Below are positions 60,584 to 64,000 of a DNA stretch of 64,000 bases, piece by piece; the stretch's first letter is position 1; every line of letters begins with the position of its first letter. The translations under genes and the position numbers were made by a program. This DNA is from Mesorhizobium huakuii (GTDB taxonomy: Bacteria > Pseudomonadota > Alphaproteobacteria > Rhizobiales > Rhizobiaceae). The DNA is taken from NCBI RefSeq assembly GCF_014189455.1, contig NZ_CP050296.1, positions 4,956,001-5,020,000 of the forward strand. Direction: 5' to 3'. The notes under the pieces were generated by a model. The model had not been told where the DNA came from. It saw nothing but the letters and a program-made list of their open reading frames with translations, and did no database searches.

Positions 60584-62895
60584 TCAGAATCCAAGCCCCT
60601 CGCACAGCTGCTGCGCGTAGTTTTTGAAACTATGAACTTCGCAGTAGCGTCGCCGCTCCTCATCGAATTGAGACCGATTGACGCCTGCCTGGCTGATCCC
60701 GGCCAACGCTTCCGCGATGAGAACCGGGCTCGGGTGATCCGGCACGGTAGAGACATAGGTCGGCCCCTCCATTGCCAGCGCCAAGTCCTCGTTTGCAACG
60801 GTGGGCAGCCCAACGGTGATGCAGTCGAGCAGTGCGCCGGACAAGCCTCCGAAGCGATGGGTTCTCAACTGAACCGCTGCGTCGGCTGCCAGCAAATAGT
60901 CTCGATATTGCGTCTCGCGGATAAAGCTCGATGAAAACACTACATGATCTGTCAAGCCGAGCTGGGAGACCATATCCTTGAAAGGCCCTTCATCTCCTGC
61001 AAGCTCGCCAACAAAATATAATTTTACCGGAATGTTCCAGCTTCGCATGAGGTCAACAGCCCAAATGCACTCTTCGGCCGCCTTGTTGGAGTGGACAAAA
61101 CCAAGCGATATGATCGCAAATTCCTTTTTGCGATGCCGAGCCTCAGTCTGGCCGCTGATTTCAGTCTTCGATCGGTCGGATCAGTCTCCCACTGCCGATA
61201 GATCGAAAAGGGCAGATAGATCGCCGTTTTGGAAAAACGCTCTTGAACGATCCGAGCCGTCACGCGCGAGTGAACGAACATCGGCGAAGCCCACTCGGCG
61301 ATTTCGCCAAGAAATGTTGCTCGCAGCCTCGATTCATCTTGCAGCCAGGAGCCGACCTCTTCCTCTGTGACGGACCGCCCGAGCTCCCGTTCCGCAACCG
61401 CGCAGGCGCGCGCCGAACCCAGGAGACTTCCGTAGAAGCCGAGGAGACGATTGTCGTGCTCGATGCAAGCGCCGCCATAGCGCTCAAGCAGTTGGAACAC
61501 CTCCAGATGAAAATGTGAGTTCCCCACCACCCCAATCACGCGATCAAAGCCCGAAGACAGGCAGGGAAGGGTGGTGATCTGCTGCGCCGATGCTGCGCCG
61601 TCAGGAGTGGTCGCAGGCGCATGTTTTGAGAATACGTGGACATCGGCCAGTTTGCCGAGTTCCCTGATTGTTGCGGCGGAATAGTCCGCAACCCCGGACC
61701 GGTCAGGCGGCATCGGACTGAGGAACGCAATTTGCGGTCGTGCGCCTCTGAGGATGCCGGTGGGCTTCGGCTGACGACGCGTAACCAGATCGCCCACCGT
61801 CGACCAGAATTCACCAGCGATTTTGTCGGCTCGAAACCGCTGCCACCGTGTCGACTGATCCTGGACGATCTCGGTGCGCCCCGCCGGATCGACGGCAATC
61901 GCTTCGAGCTTCTTTCTGAGTTCCTCCGCGCTATCCGGAGAAAACATCAAATCGTCGCGCCCGATCAGTTCCTTGTGAGCCGGGATGGCAGACGCGACTA
62001 CCGGTGAGCCGGCCGCCATTGCCTCGACGACCGGAATCGAGAAGCCTTCCATGTGCGTTGCAACGATTGTGCAAAGCGCGCCGCGGTAGATCGAAACGAG
62101 TTCATCTTCGTCGACAAAACCAGGGAAGACGAGAAGCTCGGGCCTGCCGCCATTGCCGGTGTACAAATCGCGCAGGATTGCCTGCCAAACCGGCGGGTAG
62201 TTCCCCGTGACCACGAGCCGGATGCCGGCGTCTTGCATCACGGCGCTTCCGGCATGAGCGACGATGGGGCACTCGACATTCTTTCGAGGTTCGGCTCCGC
62301 CGCAGGCAAGAACATAGCGCTCGGAAAATCTGTCCCGCCGCCCGGATGCGTCGGCGCGCTCGAAGGCGCTGTCTATCGGCGCTCCGGTCTTGGTAATGCG
62401 CAACGGGTCTACGCCCAGAAGGCGTTGCAGCTCGTCGGATGTATGCTGCGATATGGGGAAGAAATGATCGTAGCGGGAAAGCCAAATCAGCTGGGTGTGA
62501 TAGTCGAGGCGATTGGAAGCCGTTGGCAGGTAACGTTCCGGCTTCATGAGCGGAATGAAGTCGTAGACAATCGCGAGCTTGAGAATATCGGGGTCGTTCA
62601 CGATGCGACCCAGGAAGAACGGATCATGGGTCATGGGGGACAGTTCGAAGAACACTGTCGAACATCCTTTGGCACCCAGATAGGCGTTGCTGCGAACCCG
62701 ATCGACGAGATGAAGGAAACGATCCTCGAGCGGCGGCAAGGCGGGATCGACCAGCCCGAGAGTCGACACCCCAACCCTTTCGCGAAGGTGGCCGACAGCC
62801 CTGACCAGATTCGCCGACAGCTTGCCGACGCCGCGATCCTTGTAGGAAGGGTCTTGCAGGCATCTCAAATCGAATACAATTTCGCAGTTGTCCAT
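60584..62895 (-). CDS. Two-domain (tandem GT4) glycosyltransferase, frame interrupted
   Basis: A 770-residue protein after repair, with two GT-B glycosyltransferase units. Unit 1 (about 1-385) has EIVFDLRCLQDPSYKDRGVG, then CGGAEPRKN and the donor site THMEGFSIPVVEAMAAGSPVVAS. Unit 2 (from about 395) starts QIAFLSPMPPDRSGVADYSA and continues through DNRLLGFYGSLLG, with a late RFGGLSGALLDCITVGLPTV. The frame slips at the T5 run 61125-61129 (coding A5): one extra A rejoins LGIAK to KEFAIISLGFVHSNKAAEE. Such bifunctional enzymes make alternating linkages in ABC-exported O-chains. The ATG used gives MDNCEIVFD. Confidence 0.82.
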
Positions 62896-63143
62896 GCCGC
62901 AACCCAGCGCAGTCGTAGCCCACCACTCGTATGACCCAAACCCACTACCTACTCGCTGCAAACGGAAAATGACAAGCGAAAAGGGCCTGGGATATCGCGC
63001 CTGTGGGATGAGGTCGCACGGAAATCGATTCGATATTTAGTTCTGATTAATATAAGGGCCGAGGGGGATCTTGGTTATCGCTATAGTCGCGTGACGTAAA
63101 AGGCGCGGCGACATCAGATTTATTTGTTGTCACCGAGGAAATA

Positions 63144-64000
63144 TTAGATATTCCGAACGAGATCCTGGTAGAGCTTCGTATAGGAGATGGCCATTTTCTC
63201 GGACGTGAACAGGTTCTCATATCGCTCTGCTGCATTTTCCCCGAAGCGGTTCGCCACGTCCGGGTCCTTCCATATCTGAGCCATGGCTGCGGCCAAGGCC
63301 GGCGCATCGGCGGGTGGGACGACCAATCCCGTCACCTTGTCCAGGTTGATGAAACTTGTGCCAGTGCCGATCTCGCAGGAGATCATGGGTTTGCCGAACA
63401 TCGCTGCCTCGACAAGAGACAACCCAAAAGCTTCCGAGCGCAGATGGGACGGGAAAACGACACCGCTGCACAGGGTCAGAAGCGCGATCTTGTCCTCTTC
63501 TTCCACCGCACCGACAAAATGCACATTCGGCAGCCCGTTTGCTTCAGCTTGCCCGCGTAGGGCTTGCTCCATCGGACCTGAGCCGACGATAACGACCGGG
63601 TAGCCGCTCAGGCGCGCCGCCTCGATCAAGACATGCAGGCCCTTGTAGTAACGCAGTACACCGGTGAACAGGAAAAATTTGCCGGGAAACCGCGCACGCC
63701 ATTGTTGCAGCCGTGCTTCGGAGGGGGCCGGATAATCATTCACATCCAGGCCATTCGGAATGACGATTGTCTTGGCACGCCGTCCTCGCAGGACAGCGCT
63801 CGTTTCCAGATAATTGGGCGAGGCCACGACAATGCGGTCAACGCTGTTGAGGAAGAGATGCATCACCGGACGATAGACCTGCAGCAGCGTGCTCTGCTTG
63901 ACTATGTCGGACTGATAGGTGACCACGGTTGGCTTTCGCACCCGCATGCCGAAATGAACCAGGTCCATGAAGGGCCAGGGGAAGTGATAGTGAATAACGT
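63144..64000 (-). CDS. GT4-family glycosyltransferase, cut by the window end
   Basis: The C-terminal about 285 residues of a GT-B glycosyltransferase; the frame runs off the right edge, where VIHYHFPWPFMDLVHFG is the last visible upstream sequence. Motifs are VVASPNYLETS, TIVIPNGLDVNDYP, FTGVLRYYKGLHVLIEAA, and the donor-site acidic motif in HLRSEAFGLSLVEAAMFGKPMISC. The pattern is that of WbaZ/WbpZ-type mannosyl- or rhamnosyltransferases. The 248 bases between this stop and the next gene's start are AT-richer and hold nothing I can assign. Confidence 0.87.
   Translation of the reverse strand, partial: VIHYHFPWPFMDLVHFGMRVRKPTVVTYQSDIVKQSTLLQVYRPVMHLFLNSVDRIVVASPNYLETSAVLRGRRAKTIVIPNGLDVNDYPAPSEARLQQWRARFPGKFFLFTGVLRYYKGLHVLIEAARLSGYPVVIVGSGPMEQALRGQAEANGLPNVHFVGAVEEEDKIALLTLCSGVVFPSHLRSEAFGLSLVEAAMFGKPMISCEIGTGTSFINLDKVTGLVVPPADAPALAAAMAQIWKDPDVANRFGENAAERYENLFTSEKMAISYTKLYQDLVRNI

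Overview
The window looks like the chromosome of a rhizobial alphaproteobacterium, most likely Mesorhizobium or a close relative. This is inferred from the high GC content, the gene order DciA-like / DsbA-like / smc, and the housekeeping set (ppdK, bioY, tRNA-Gln, DUF427, DUF1499). No database search was possible.

Layout. 1-5.4 kb is housekeeping: a DUF721/DciA-like protein, a secreted thioredoxin-fold lipoprotein, smc and a VanZ-like protein. 5.6-19.1 kb is a surface-polysaccharide region: several SAM methyltransferases, a phytanoyl-CoA dioxygenase-like protein, a GT-C membrane glycosyltransferase, a small EamA/ArnE-like flippase, a GtrB/DPM-like GT2, an acyltransferase, a beta-propeller glycosidase-like protein, a WecE/RffA-type sugar aminotransferase cut by an ISAs1-family element, and a WbqC-like protein. 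19.2-28.7 kb holds tRNA-Gln, an intergenic double-hairpin repeat, a VOC protein, ppdK, a GT9, a polysaccharide deacetylase, small conserved proteins and an acyl-CoA ligase. 28.7-34.7 kb is a LacI-controlled operon (polyamine-type ABC importer plus a nucleoside phosphorylase) with two palindromic operators. 34.7-36.3 kb holds an MBL hydrolase and bioY. 36.4-64 kb is a large O-antigen cluster: UDP-GlcA epimerase, rfbACBD (dTDP-L-rhamnose), PMM, manC, gmd and rmd (GDP-rhamnose type), a C-methyltransferase broken by a second ISAs1 copy that itself carries an IS66-family element, a sulfotransferase-like protein, Wzm/Wzt, a PIG-L protein, FkbM methyltransferase with a long coiled coil, and four or more glycosyltransferases. 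The last of these runs off the right edge.

How it works together. The sugar-nucleotide modules feed glycosyltransferases that build a polymer exported by the ABC transporter Wzm/Wzt. The methyltransferases, acyltransferase, sulfotransferase-like protein and the GT2/flippase/GT-C trio would decorate it. The FkbM protein has a methyltransferase, a coiled coil containing four tandem 25-residue repeats, and a basic amphipathic C-terminal segment. That is the architecture expected of a chain-length-determining terminator of the WbdD type, and it is the most interesting candidate here.

Caution. At least ten otherwise good genes are broken by one-base indels, mostly in homopolymers. The two ISAs1 copies, identical wherever I compared them, differ only in homopolymer lengths. 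Many of these frameshifts may therefore be sequence errors. The two IS insertions, with perfect target duplications, are real structural disruptions.
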